NCBI RefSeq assembly: GCF_024600715.1
Contig: NZ_CP102332.1
Coordinates: forward strand, 2,418,001-2,482,000
Direction of reading: 5' to 3'
Source of the DNA: Streptomyces changanensis
Lineage (GTDB): Bacteria; Actinomycetota; Actinomycetes; Streptomycetales; Streptomycetaceae
DNA: 64,000 nucleotides
Under the pieces are notes generated by a model. It did no database searches. It was given only the letters and a program-made list of their open reading frames with translations, and had not been told where the DNA came from. A program made the translations under genes and the position numbers. Each line of letters starts with the position of its first letter. Within the stretch, counting starts at the first letter, position 1. Below are positions 27,946 through 38,172 of this stretch, piece after piece.

Positions 27946-28368
27946 ATGGAGGAGACCACGGTGGTGGAGCGGGAACTGGAACTCAAGCTGGTGCTGTCCC
28001 CGGACCACAGCGTGCCGGTGCCGGCCCGGCTGACCTACCGGACGGCCGACCCCTACGCCGTCCACATCGCCTTCCACATCGGCTCGGAGCACCCGGTGTA
28101 CTGGACGTTCGCCCGGGAGCTGCTGGTGGAGGGGGTGTTCCGGCCGTGCGGCGACGGCGACGTGCGGATCTGGCCGTCGAAGGCGGAGGGCGGCGGCGTG
28201 GTGCTCATGGCGCTGTCGTCCCCCGACGGCGAGGCGCTGCTGGAGGCGCCGACCGCGCAGGTGTCGGCGTGGCTGGAGCACACGCTGCGGGCGGTGCCGC
28301 CGGGGACGGAGTCGGAGCGGCTCGGCATCGACGAGGAGCTGACCGCGCTGCTGTCGGCGGAGGCGTGA
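27946..28368 (+). CDS. ssgG: SsgA-like sporulation and cell division protein (SsgG-like)
   Basis: 140 aa, the normal length of the SALP family restricted to sporulating actinomycetes. Family blocks are LVLSPDHSVPVPARLTYRTADPYAVHIAF, VYWTFARELLVEG and DVRIWPSKAEGGGVVLMALSSPDGEALLEAP. SALPs guide septum and peptidoglycan synthesis during sporulation; SsgG in S. coelicolor affects correct septum placement. The symbol is given on remembered synteny (SCO2924, close to hppD) and could be another SALP. GAGAGGGAGGA precedes the ATG. Confidence 0.85.
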   Translation: MEETTVVERELELKLVLSPDHSVPVPARLTYRTADPYAVHIAFHIGSEHPVYWTFARELLVEGVFRPCGDGDVRIWPSKAEGGGVVLMALSSPDGEALLEAPTAQVSAWLEHTLRAVPPGTESERLGIDEELTALLSAEA

Positions 28369-28457
28369 GGGGGTGAGGCGCGGAGGCGTGAGGGGGTGAG
28401 GGGGCGAGGGGGGTGAGGGGGCGAGGGGGCGAGGGGGGTGAGGGGGTGAGGCGTGGC
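28369..28457. repeat. G-rich minisatellite after ssgG
   Basis: Immediately after the ssgG stop the plus strand repeats GTGAGGGGGTGAGGGGGC-like units. Runs of four to six G separated by GA, TGA or C fill about 90 bp. The rest of the gap to 28560 is plain GC-rich sequence. The G-tracts could form G-quadruplexes on the plus strand; the position between convergent genes suggests a role, if any, in termination. Confidence 0.7.
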
Positions 28458-28560
28458 CGGGGGACCGGGGTGAGGAAGGGCCGGAAGACGCCGTGCGTGG
28501 GCGAGGGCCGACGACCGGCGGCCGGGCGGGTGGCCGGCCGCCGGCGGGGTGGCGGGGGGG

Positions 28561-29928
28561 TCAGAAGAGTTTGCCCGGGTTGAGGATGCCGAGCGGGTCG
28601 AAGGTCCGCTTGATGCCGCGCTGGAGCTCCAGTCCGACGGGACCGAGTTCGCGGGCGAGCCACTCCTTCTTGAGGACGCCGACCCCGTGTTCCCCGGTGA
28701 TGGTGCCGCCGAGCTCCAGACCGAGGGCCATGATGGCGTCGAAGGACGCACGGGCGCGCCGGGACTCGTCCGCGTCGGTGTGGTCGAAGCACACCACGGG
28801 ATGGGTGTTGCCGTCGCCGGCGTGGGCGCACACGCCGATCGTCAGGCCGTACTCCTCGGCGATGGCGGCCGTCCCGTCGAGCATCTCGGCGAGCCGCGAG
28901 CGCGGTACGCACACGTCGTCGATCATCGTGGCGCTGGCGACGGTCTCCAGGGCGGGCAGGGACATCCGCCGCGCGTTCATGAGCAGTTCGGACTCGGCGG
29001 CGTCCTCGGCCGGGACGACCTGCGTGGCGCCCGCCCCGGTGCACAGCTTCGCGACGGCGGCCAGGTCGGCGGCCGGGTCCGGGGTGTCGAAGGCGGCCAG
29101 GAGCAGCGCGGCCGTGGTGTCGGGCAACCCCATGCGGCCCAGGCGGTTGACGGCCCGGACCGTGGTGCGGTCCATCAGCTCCAACAGGGAGGGGGTATGG
29201 CCGTTCTCCATGATGGCGCAGACGGCGGCGCACGCGTCGGCGGCGGAGGCGAACTCGGCGGCGAGGACGAGCTGCTCCGGCGGCTTCGGCCGGAGCGCGA
29301 GCACGGCCCGGACGACGACGCCGAGGCTGCCCTCGGAGCCGACGAACAGCCGCGTGAGGTCGTATCCGGCGACGCCCTTGGCGGTCCGGCGGCCGGTGGA
29401 CAGCAGCCGCCCGTCGGCGAGGACGACGTCCAGGCCGAGGACGTACTCGGCGGTGACGCCGTACTTGACGCAGCACAGCCCGCCGGAGGCGGTGCCGATG
29501 TTGCCGCCGATGGTGCACGTCTCCCAGCTGGACGGGTCCGGCGGGTAGGACAGGCCGTGCGCGGCGACGGCGCGGGAGAGGACGGCGTTGACGACGCCCG
29601 GCTCGACGACGGCGATCCGGTCGACCGGGTCGATCTCCAGGATGCGGTCCATCCGGACGAGGGACAGCACGATGCACCCGTCCGTGGCGTTGGCGGCGCC
29701 CGACAGGCCGGTGCGGGCGCCCTGGGGCACCACGGGGACGCGCAGCGCGGTGGCGGTGCGCATCACGTGCCGGACCTGTTCGACGGTACGGGGCAGGACC
29801 ACGACGGCCGGGGTGCCGGCGGCGCAGAAGCCCGCCATGTCGCGGGAGTAGGAGGGGGTGACGTCCGGGTCGGTGATCAGGGCCTCGGCGGGGAGACCGG
29901 CGCGCAGCCGCTGCAGCAGATCGTCCAT
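28561..29928 (-). CDS. FAD-linked oxidase (glycolate/D-lactate dehydrogenase type, GlcD-like)
   Basis: 455 aa, VAO/PCMH flavoprotein. The FAD-binding N-terminal half has RVPVVPQGARTGLSGAAN and the block SSWETCTIGGNIGTASGGLCCVKYG. The FAD-oxidase C domain ends with HAGDGNTHPVV and TITGEHGVGVLKKEWL. Such enzymes oxidise 2-hydroxy acids (glycolate, D-lactate, 2-hydroxyglutarate) and pass electrons to quinone or a partner protein. No glcE/glcF genes are adjacent. The ATG at 29928 gives the usual DLLQRLRAGLPAEALITDP start. Substrate unresolved. Confidence 0.9.
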   Translation of the reverse strand: MDDLLQRLRAGLPAEALITDPDVTPSYSRDMAGFCAAGTPAVVVLPRTVEQVRHVMRTATALRVPVVPQGARTGLSGAANATDGCIVLSLVRMDRILEIDPVDRIAVVEPGVVNAVLSRAVAAHGLSYPPDPSSWETCTIGGNIGTASGGLCCVKYGVTAEYVLGLDVVLADGRLLSTGRRTAKGVAGYDLTRLFVGSEGSLGVVVRAVLALRPKPPEQLVLAAEFASAADACAAVCAIMENGHTPSLLELMDRTTVRAVNRLGRMGLPDTTAALLLAAFDTPDPAADLAAVAKLCTGAGATQVVPAEDAAESELLMNARRMSLPALETVASATMIDDVCVPRSRLAEMLDGTAAIAEEYGLTIGVCAHAGDGNTHPVVCFDHTDADESRRARASFDAIMALGLELGGTITGEHGVGVLKKEWLARELGPVGLELQRGIKRTFDPLGILNPGKLF

Positions 29929-30026
29929 GATCCCAGCGTGGCACCCGGGGGCCATCGGTGTGAACCGGGCGTGTACCGGCCGCCGGCGCGCGGGGCCCCG
30001 CCGGTGGCGCGCGCACAGTGAGCGGC

Positions 30027-31415
30027 ATGAAGACGGAACGGGTCTCTCAGGTGGTGCTGCTCGCCGGTGCGAGCGCGGTGCTGGCGGGCGCGGTGGCGCT
30101 GTTCCTGGCCGACGGGATGACGGGGTTGCGCGGCGGTGGCGGGGTGCCGCCCGCCCCGGGGCCGGCGGCGCGGGCGGCGGTGGCCGTGCGGGCGGGCGCG
30201 CCGGCGTCCCTGCCGGAGCTGACCGCGCTGATCGGGGAACGGGAGGCGTGGCTGCGCGGCCATCCGGGTGACGACGCGTCGTGGGCGGTGCTGGGCGCCG
30301 CGTACGCGGAGCGGGGCGCGCGGACCGGGGACCCGGCGGCGTACCCGAAGGCCGAGCGGGCGCTGCGGCGCTCCCTGGACGCGCACCCGGTGGCCGAGGG
30401 CAACGTCGACGCGGCGCTCGGCATGGGGGCGTTGGCCCACGCGCGCGGCGACTTCGCGGCGGCGCGGCGGTGGGCGGAGGAGGCGCGCCAGCGGGCGCCG
30501 CGCCGGTGGCGGGTCCAGGCGGTGCTGGTCGACGCGTACCGGGGGCTCGGCGACCAGACGGCCGCCCAGCAGGCGCTGGCCCGGCTGCGGGAGATGCACA
30601 CGGGTACGGCGGCGCTGACCCGGGCGGCGGAGGTGTACCGGGACCGGGGCTGGCGGGAGGACGCCGCGGCGGTGGCGTACGACGCGGTGGGGCGGGCGGG
30701 GACGCCCACCGAGAGGGCGGCGTGCCTGCGGCGGCTGGGGGACCTCGCGTGGGAGCGGGGGGAGCCGGAGGAGGCCCTCCGCCAGTACGCGGCGGCACTG
30801 GAGCTGGCCCCGCGGGACGCGCCCGCGCTGGCGGGCCGGGCCCGGACGCTCGCGGCGCTGGACCGCACCGACGAGGCCGTACGGGACTACCGGGCGGCGC
30901 TGGACCTGCGGCCGGTGCCGGAGTACGCGCTGGAGGCGGGCGAGCTGTACGCGGCGCTGGGCCGGGAGGCGGAGGCGCGGGCCGGGTACGAACTGCTGCA
31001 CGCGCGGGCCGCGGAGGCGTTCGCGCACGGCGTGGACCAGTCGCTGGTGCTGGCCCGGTACGAGGCGGACCACGGCCGGCCGCTCACCGCGGTGGCGTGG
31101 CTGCGCGCGGAGTGGCGGCGCGGGCACCGGTCCGCGGAGGTGGCGGACGCCCTGGGGTGGGCGCTGCTGCGGGCGGGCCGGGCCCGGGAAGCGCTGCCGT
31201 ACGCGCGGCTCGCCACCGAACAGGGGCTGCGCAGCGCGCTGTTCGCGTACCACCGGGGGGAGGTGGAGCGGGCGCTCGGCATGACCGGCGAGGCCCGCCG
31301 CCATCTGGCGGAGGCGCTGCGGACCAACCCGCGCTTCTCTCCGCTGTACGCCCCGGAGGCACGGCGGGCGCTGGAGGCGCTGGGCGAGCCGTCGGGACCA
31401 CCACCGCGCCGGTGA
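30027..31415 (+). CDS. TPR-repeat membrane-anchored protein
   Basis: 462 aa. One N-terminal transmembrane segment (VVLLAGASAVLAGAVALFLA) is followed by a Gly/Pro-rich linker and about nine TPR-like helical pairs to the C-terminus, for example LAWERGEPEEALRQYAAALELAPRDAPALAGRA and LGWALLRAGRAREALPYARLATEQG. TPR proteins are scaffolds for protein complexes; the partner is unknown. The ATG at 30027 is used; GTG at 30018 is equally possible, with no clear ribosome binding site for either. Divergent from the FAD oxidase, with 98 bp between. Confidence 0.82.
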   Translation: MKTERVSQVVLLAGASAVLAGAVALFLADGMTGLRGGGGVPPAPGPAARAAVAVRAGAPASLPELTALIGEREAWLRGHPGDDASWAVLGAAYAERGARTGDPAAYPKAERALRRSLDAHPVAEGNVDAALGMGALAHARGDFAAARRWAEEARQRAPRRWRVQAVLVDAYRGLGDQTAAQQALARLREMHTGTAALTRAAEVYRDRGWREDAAAVAYDAVGRAGTPTERAACLRRLGDLAWERGEPEEALRQYAAALELAPRDAPALAGRARTLAALDRTDEAVRDYRAALDLRPVPEYALEAGELYAALGREAEARAGYELLHARAAEAFAHGVDQSLVLARYEADHGRPLTAVAWLRAEWRRGHRSAEVADALGWALLRAGRAREALPYARLATEQGLRSALFAYHRGEVERALGMTGEARRHLAEALRTNPRFSPLYAPEARRALEALGEPSGPPPRR

Positions 31416-31641
31416 GGCCGGGGGCGGGGGCGGGGGCGGGGCTGGGGAGCGGACAGGCGGCCGGGAGCGTCCCCGGGAGCGGCCGGGGCGGACGAGAGCG
31501 GCCGGGGCGGACGGGAGCGGTCCGGCGGGCCGGGGAGCGGCCGGGCCGGACCGGGACACCCGGATCGGGAGCGGCCCGGGCGGCCCGGGACGGCCGGGCG
31601 GCCCGGGACGGCCGGTGCGGCCCGGGCGGCCCGGGACGGCC
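31416..31641. repeat. GC-rich degenerate tandem repeats between converging genes
   Basis: A 226-bp G-rich stretch has repeated blocks such as GGGAGCGGCCGGGGCGGA (twice or more) and CGGCCCGGGACGGCC (several times, about 31573-31640). No ORF in it resembles a protein. It separates the TPR gene from the hppD terminator. Confidence 0.6.
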
Positions 31642-31674
31642 TGTGGCCCCGCGGGTCAGGTCCGCGGGGCCACA
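31642..31674 (-). terminator. Terminator of hppD
   Basis: TGTGGCCCCGCGG and CCGCGGGGCCACA form a perfect 13-bp stem with a 7-nt loop, 22 bp beyond the hppD stop. Confidence 0.85.
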
Positions 31675-31695
31675 AGTACCGGGGGGCGTGCGGCG

Positions 31696-32895
<1,200 letters not shown>

Positions 32896-32962
32896 TCAAT
32901 GTGCACAGCCGGGCCCCACTATGGGCAGGCGTTCTGTACAGGATGACCACTGGGAGGCGGCC

Positions 32963-33457
32963 GTGGCGATCGATCATCTGGACGGCAGGCTCATCGCCCT
33001 GCTGGCGCGCGAACCCCGCATCGGGGTGCTGGAGGCCTCCCGGCGGCTCGGGGTGGCGCGCGGCACGGTGCAGGCGCGCCTGGACCGGCTCCAGGCGAAC
33101 GGCGTGATCCGGGGCTTCGGCCCGGAGGTGGACCCGGCCGCGCTGGGCTACCCGGTGACGGCGTTCGCGACGCTGGAGATCAAGCAGGGGCAGGGCGCGG
33201 ACGTGCGCGAGCACCTGGCGGGCGTGCCGGAGGTGCTGGAGCTGCACACGACGACGGGCCACGGCGACATGCTGTGCCGGCTGGTGGCGCGGTCGAACGC
33301 CGACCTCCAGCGGGTGATCGACCGCGTGGTGGGCTTCGAGGGGATCATGCGCGCGTCGACGGCGATCGTGATGGAGAACCCGGTACCGCTGCGGCTCATC
33401 CCGCTGGTGGAGCAGGCGGCCACGGACGAGGACCCGGCCCCGCCGCGCCGCGCGTGA
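32963..33457 (+). CDS. Lrp/AsnC family transcriptional regulator
   Basis: 164 aa. The winged HTH (IDHLDGRLIALLAREPRIGVLEASRRLGVARGTVQARLDRLQANGVIRGF) is followed by the RAM ligand-binding domain (VTAFATLEIKQGQGADV, VLELHTTTGHGDMLCRLVARSNADLQRVI). GTG at 32963 has GGGAGG 5 nt upstream and is preferred over the ATG at 32921. It is divergent from hppD, so a role in sensing tyrosine or phenylalanine catabolites is likely but unproven. The tail DEDPAPPRRA is unstructured. Confidence 0.92.
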   Translation: MAIDHLDGRLIALLAREPRIGVLEASRRLGVARGTVQARLDRLQANGVIRGFGPEVDPAALGYPVTAFATLEIKQGQGADVREHLAGVPEVLELHTTTGHGDMLCRLVARSNADLQRVIDRVVGFEGIMRASTAIVMENPVPLRLIPLVEQAATDEDPAPPRRA

Positions 33458-33581
33458 CGGCGTGGCCGGAAGCGGGGTGCCCTGGGCGGTACGGGGGGCG
33501 GTGGGCGCCTACGGCACGGCGCCCGCCGCCCGGCCGGCCCGCGGTGGGCGGCCGCCCGCCGGGGGGGGTGGCGCGGGACGG

Positions 33582-34370
33582 TCAGCAGCTGGGGACCCGG
33601 CCGCCGTCCGCCAGGGCCTCCAGGGAGGCCACCGCGTCCTTGAGGGTCGTCACGGGGACCAGCCGCAGCTTCTCCGGGCGCGTGGCCTCGGCGTCCTCGC
33701 ACTCCGCGCGGGGCACCAGGAACACCGTCGCCCCGTCGCGCGCGGCGGCCTGCGTCTTGAGGGAGACCCCGCCGACCGCGCCGACCTTCCCGTCCGGCGA
33801 GATGGTCCCCGTGCCGGCGACGATCCGCCCGCCCGTGAGGTCGCCGCCGTCGCCGTCGCCGGCCAGCTTGTCGATGACGCCGAGGGAGAAGAGCAGACCG
33901 GCGCTGGGGCCGCCGATGTCGGCGAGGTGGAGCCGGACGTCGATGTCGTCTCCGCTCCTGCCGAGGTGGTCGAGGGCGGCGGCGACGGCGTCGTCCTGCG
34001 ACTGCCGCATCTGCCCAAGGTTGCGCTTCTCGATCTCGGCGTCGGACTTGCCGGCCGGGTAGACCGAGTCGTGCGGCAGCACGGCCTGGTCGGTGCGGAA
34101 CCAGGCGCGGACGACGTCCTGGTAGCCGATGTCGCTGCGGGGCGCGGTCGCCACGATGGTGACCATCCGCAGTTGACCCGTCGTCCGGCGGACGGGGGCG
34201 CCGGAGATGGTGATCACCGGTCGGCCCTTGTCGACGCCGAGCACGTCCGCCGTCGATCCCGGGTACGCGATCGTGAACGGCAACGGCGCGAACGCGGCCA
34301 CCGCGAAGAGCGCGAGGATCGGCAGGGCGCACAGGGCGAGGACGCGGGGGCGCGTGAGACGGGAGAGCAC
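33582..34370 (-). CDS. PDZ/Lon-like serine protease, membrane-anchored
   Basis: 262 aa. One N-terminal transmembrane helix (VLALCALPILALFAVAAFAPLPF) leads into an extracytoplasmic region. The Lon (S16) proteolytic domain is visible as DIGGPSAGLLFSLGVIDKL with catalytic Ser, then GTGTISPDGKVGAVGGVSLKTQAAARDGATVFLVP with catalytic Lys. It corresponds to the YlbL/SdrC-type secreted Lon-like family; the PDZ part is short or degenerate. The frame begins MLSRLTRPRVLAL. Substrates unknown. The gap 34371-34785 downstream of it contains only repeats. Confidence 0.85.
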   Translation of the reverse strand: MLSRLTRPRVLALCALPILALFAVAAFAPLPFTIAYPGSTADVLGVDKGRPVITISGAPVRRTTGQLRMVTIVATAPRSDIGYQDVVRAWFRTDQAVLPHDSVYPAGKSDAEIEKRNLGQMRQSQDDAVAAALDHLGRSGDDIDVRLHLADIGGPSAGLLFSLGVIDKLAGDGDGGDLTGGRIVAGTGTISPDGKVGAVGGVSLKTQAAARDGATVFLVPRAECEDAEATRPEKLRLVPVTTLKDAVASLEALADGGRVPSC

Positions 34371-34434
34371 GGGGTCAATCTACCGGCGCCCACCCCGGCG
34401 CCCCCGTACGCCTCCGGGCGCGGCCCGCACGGTC

Positions 34435-34785
34435 ACCGGGCCCTGACGCGCACGGTCGGGTCACCGAGCCTTGACGCGCCCGCTCGTGTCACCGGGCCGT
34501 GGCCCGCACGGTCGTGTCACGGGGCCGCGGCCCGCACCGTACGGGCACACCGGCCCGCGGCACCGGGCGCCGGTACGGCATGGGACACCGACACCGACAC
34601 CGACACGGACACGGACACGGACACCGGGCATGGGACACCGACACCGGGCGCCGGGCACCGGGCCGCGGCGCCCAGGGCACCGGCGGCCCTCCGCCCTGAG
34701 CGCCGCCCTCGGCGCGGGGCCCACCGGCCCTCCGGCCCCGGCGCCGCCCTCGGCGCAGGGCACCGTCCCGGTCCCGGCGCCGCCC
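34435..34785. repeat. Simple and tandem repeats between the Lon-like protease and the IclR gene
   Basis: From about 34435 to 34530, some 33-bp units are repeated (TCACCGGGCC with GCACGGTCGTG-like parts). From 34584 to 34625 a hexanucleotide GACACC/GACACG occurs seven times without interruption, with two further copies at 34634-34645. From 34690 to 34790, GCGCCGCCCTCGGCGCAGGGC-like units recur, the last merging into the IclR 3' end. No gene is supported in this stretch. Confidence 0.75.
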
Positions 34786-35430
34786 TCAGCGCAGGGCGTC
34801 GGCGACCTCGCGGGCGGCGTCGACGACGCGCGGGCCGACCCGCTCCGGTACGGCGTCGGTGAGCATCACCACCCCGACGCTGCCCTCGACACCCGTCACG
34901 CCCAGCAGCGGCGCGGCGGCCCCGCTCGCACCCGCCTCCAGCTCGCCGTGGGTGAGCGTGTAGCCCGGTTCTCCGGGGCCGCCCGCCCGGCGGGCGCCGA
35001 GGATGGCCCGGCCCGCGGCGCCCCGGTCGAGCGGGTGGCGGAAGCCGGCCCGGTAGGCCACGTGGTAGTCGGTCCAGGTCGGCTCGACGACGGCGACGGC
35101 CAGCGCCTCCGCCCCGTCGACCAGGGTGAGATGGGCGGTGGCCCCGATGTCCTCGGCGAGCGAGCGCAGCGCCGGCAGCGCCGCCTCGCGTACGAGGGGG
35201 TGCACCTGGCGGCTGAGCCGCAGCACGCCGAGCCCCACGCGGGCCCGGCCGCCCAGGTCGCGGCGGACGAGGGCGTGCTGCTCCAGCGTGGCGAGCAGAC
35301 GGTAGACGACCGTGCGGTTGACGCCGAGCCGGTGGGACAGCTCGGTGACGGTCAGCCCGTGGTCGGTGTCGGCGAGCAGCTTGAGGACGCGCAGTCCCCG
35401 GTCGAGCGTCTGGGAGGTTTCCGCGGTCAC
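34786..35430 (-). CDS. IclR family transcriptional regulator
   Basis: 214 aa. The winged HTH spans about residues 5-65 (SQTLDRGLRVLKLLADTDHGLTVTELSHRLGVNRTVVYRLLATLEQHALVRR). The C-terminal effector domain has AHLTLVDGAEALAVAVVEPTW, HPLDRGAAGRAILGAR and a conserved GxxGVVMLTDAVPE region. GTG at 35428-35430 has AAGGAGGGGG upstream. Both flanks are repetitive noncoding DNA, so no target gene can be inferred from neighbours. It is a little shorter than the usual 250 aa. Confidence 0.9.
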   Translation of the reverse strand: MTAETSQTLDRGLRVLKLLADTDHGLTVTELSHRLGVNRTVVYRLLATLEQHALVRRDLGGRARVGLGVLRLSRQVHPLVREAALPALRSLAEDIGATAHLTLVDGAEALAVAVVEPTWTDYHVAYRAGFRHPLDRGAAGRAILGARRAGGPGEPGYTLTHGELEAGASGAAAPLLGVTGVEGSVGVVMLTDAVPERVGPRVVDAAREVADALR

Positions 35431-36099
35431 GACGCCCCCTCCTTCGGAGTGAGTGACGGCGGACACTCCCAACGCTGCTGCGACACCCGTCCCTTGAGCG
35501 ACGCACCGAGAGGCCGCCGGCAGGCCATGGCACACCGGCTGCGCTCCGCGGCGGCGCTGCCACGGGGCGTTTGCATGTGCCCGGGACAGTAGCGAGCGGC
35601 TCCGCTCAGCGGAAGACCTCGTCCAGAATCCGGGCGGCCATGGGGGCTTGATCCAGGAATGCGCGGTTCCCTGCGGGAGCGCCCCGAAGCCGTACCCGAA
35701 AACGGGCGGTTTCGGGGCGCCTGCCCGGACCTGCGACGACCTTGCCGGGTCCTGCCGGACCCCGGCCGCCCGTGCCGGAACCTGTGTGTCCGCCGATGCC
35801 CGTCCGGACCTGCGGGGCCGGGTCTACGGGGCCGGGCCTACCGGTACCTGTCGGAGCCCGGCCCCACGAGCCGGAACTCGTGTGCCCCGCCCGGTGGCCT
35901 GCCGACGCCCGGCCGCACCTGCGGGGCCCACGGGCGCCTGCCGCGCCCCTGCCCGGGACGGACGCGAGCGGCCCCGGACCTGCGGGGCCTGCGGGCCTCT
36001 GCGCCGCCCGTGCCCAGCACCTCCCCGAACCGGCCGGAGGCGTACGGGACCGCCCGGGGCCTGCCCCACACCGGCCGGAGCCTGCCCGAGACCGACCGG

Positions 36100-36255
36100 G
36101 GAACGTACGGGACCGACCGGACACGTACGGGACGGGACCGTACGGGACCGCCCGGGGACCGTACGGGACCCGCCGGGACCGTACGGGACCCGCCGGGACC
36201 GTACGGGACCCGCCGGGACCGTACGGGACCCGCCGGGACCGTACGGGACCGGCGG
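36100..36255. repeat. 20-bp tandem repeats at the helicase 3' end
   Basis: The 20-mer GTACGGGACCCGCCGGGACC is repeated four times perfectly at 36161-36240, with a fifth partial copy to 36255 and degenerate copies back to about 36100. It ends one base before the helicase stop codon. The rest of the 825-bp gap 35431-36256 is low-complexity CCTGC/CGGGCC-rich DNA with open frames on both strands (the minus frame ends AARILDEVFR at 35606); I find no gene I can support there. Confidence 0.85.
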
Positions 36256-36256
36256 C

Positions 36257-38041
36257 TCAGCGCATCCGCGTGGCCCACTCCTGGACCTTCTTGATCCGCT
36301 CGCGGATCTGCCCGGCCGTGGCCTCCGCGCTCGGCGGGCCGCCGCACACCCGGCGCAGCTCGGTGTGGATGACGCCGTGCGGCTTGCCGCTCTGGTGGAC
36401 GTACGCGCCGACCATGGTGTTCAGCTGCTTGCGCAGCTCCATCAGCTCCTTGTGGGAGACGACGGGCCGCCGCTCCGCGGGCAGCTCCAGCAGGTCGGCC
36501 TCTTCCGAGGGCTTCTGCCGGCTGTGCGCGATCTGCCGGGCCTGCCGCTTCTGCAGCAGCAGTTGCACCTGGTCGGGCTCCAGCAGGCCGGGGATGCCGA
36601 GGTAGTCCTGCTCCTCCTGGCTGCCGGGGTGGGCCTGCATGCCGAACTCGGCGCCGTTGTACATGACCCGGTCGAAGACGGCGTCGGACTCCAGCGCCTC
36701 GAAGGGCAGCATGTCCTGTTCACCGGTGTCCTCGTCCTGCTGCTTGTTCGCCTCGTCGAGCTCCTTCTCGGACTCGGCGTACGGGTCCTCCTCGCCCTCC
36801 TTCTTCGGCCGGTCGAGGACGTGGTCGCGCTCGACCTCCATCTCGTTGGCGAAGCCCATGAGCATGGGGATGGTCGGCAGGAAGACCGACGCGGTCTCGC
36901 CGCGCCGCCGCGACCGGACGAAACGCCCGACGGCCTGCGCGAAGAAGAGCGGCGTGGAGATCGTCGTGGCGTACACGCCGACCGCGAGGCGCGGCACGTC
37001 GACGCCCTCCGACACCATGCGGACGGCGACCATCCAGCGGTCGTCGCCCTCGCTGAACTCGTCGATCCGCTTCGACGCGCCCGCGTCGTCGGAGAGGACC
37101 ACGGTCGCGCCGTGCCCGGTGATCTCGCGGATCAGCTTGGCGTACGCGCGGGCGGAGTCCTGGTCGGAGGCGATCACCAGGGCGCCGGCGTCCGGGATCG
37201 CCTTGCGGACCTCGGTCAGCCGCTGGTCGGCGGCGCGCAGCACGTTCGGCATCCAGTCGCCGCGCGGGTCGAGGGCGGTGCGCCACGCCTGCGAGACGGC
37301 GTCCTTCGTCATCGGCTCGCCGAGCCGGGCGGCCACCTCGTCACCGGCCTTGGTGCGCCAGCGCATGTTGCCGCTGTAGCTGAGGAAGATCACCGGGCGG
37401 ACGACGCCGTCGGCGAGGGCGTTGCCGTAACCGTAGGTGTAGTCGGCGGAGGAGCGCCGGATGCCGTCGTTGCCCTCCTCGTACGTGACGAAGGGGATGG
37501 GGTTGGTGTCGGAGCGGAACGGCGTACCGGTCAGCGCGAGGCGCCGCGTCGCGGGCTCGAACGCCTCCAGGCACGCCTCGCCCCACGACTTGGAGTCGCC
37601 GGCGTGGTGGATCTCGTCGAGGATGACGAGCGTCTTGCGCTGCTCGCAGCGGTTGCGGTGGAGCATCGGCCGCACGCCGACACCGGCGTAGGTGACGGCG
37701 ACGCCCTGGTACTCCTTGCTCAGCGGCCCGGCGCTGTACTCCGGGTCGAGCTTGATGCCTATCCGCGCGGCGGCGGCCGCCCACTGCTTCTTCAGGTGCT
37801 CGGTCGGCGCGACGACGGTCACCTGCTGGACGACGTGGTGGTGCAGCAGCCAGGACGCCAGCGTCAGCGCGAAGGTCGTCTTGCCGGCGCCGGGCGTGGC
37901 GACCGCCAGGAAGTCCCTCGGCTGCTCCTGGACGTACCGTTCCATGGCCGCCTGCTGCCAGGCGCGCAGCTTGTTGGCGGTGCCCCAGGGGGCCCGGCCG
38001 GGGAAGGCGGGAGAGAGGTGATGGGAGGCGGTAGTAGTCAC
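36257..38041 (-). CDS. DEAD/DEAH box helicase (superfamily 2)
   Basis: 594 aa. Walker A is VATPGAGKTTFALTLASW, the DExH box is DEIHHAG and motif III is ALTGTPF. The second RecA domain ends with FAQAVGRFVRSRRRGETASVFLP, where the arginine finger region lies. GTG at 38041 is preferred; the frame extends 45 residues further with unrelated composition. Helicases of this type in actinomycetes are single-protein DNA or RNA translocases related to the restriction-helicase branch; the role is unknown. The C-terminal third is charged with helical linkers (KKEGEEDPYAESEKELDEANKQQ). Confidence 0.9.
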   Translation of the reverse strand: MTTTASHHLSPAFPGRAPWGTANKLRAWQQAAMERYVQEQPRDFLAVATPGAGKTTFALTLASWLLHHHVVQQVTVVAPTEHLKKQWAAAAARIGIKLDPEYSAGPLSKEYQGVAVTYAGVGVRPMLHRNRCEQRKTLVILDEIHHAGDSKSWGEACLEAFEPATRRLALTGTPFRSDTNPIPFVTYEEGNDGIRRSSADYTYGYGNALADGVVRPVIFLSYSGNMRWRTKAGDEVAARLGEPMTKDAVSQAWRTALDPRGDWMPNVLRAADQRLTEVRKAIPDAGALVIASDQDSARAYAKLIREITGHGATVVLSDDAGASKRIDEFSEGDDRWMVAVRMVSEGVDVPRLAVGVYATTISTPLFFAQAVGRFVRSRRRGETASVFLPTIPMLMGFANEMEVERDHVLDRPKKEGEEDPYAESEKELDEANKQQDEDTGEQDMLPFEALESDAVFDRVMYNGAEFGMQAHPGSQEEQDYLGIPGLLEPDQVQLLLQKRQARQIAHSRQKPSEEADLLELPAERRPVVSHKELMELRKQLNTMVGAYVHQSGKPHGVIHTELRRVCGGPPSAEATAGQIRERIKKVQEWATRMR

Positions 38042-38172
38042 GGTCTCCGATTCGGGGCTCTCGGACGCAGGGGGGTGCGCACGGTTCGCGTACGACAACC
38101 GGGCCACCCTACCGGTGCCCCGCCCCGCCCCCGGGCGGGACGACACCGTGACCTCGCGGAGTGCGAGCGGCG

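Noticed and set aside
35606..36124. 172-aa minus-strand frame ending AARILDEVFR between iclR and the helicase
   Set aside because: The body is a low-complexity Gly/Arg/Pro stretch; only the last residues look protein-like. It may be a gene remnant but I cannot support a gene.
36161..36240. 20-bp repeats as a CRISPR array
   Set aside because: The repeats are contiguous with no unique spacers and no cas genes nearby.
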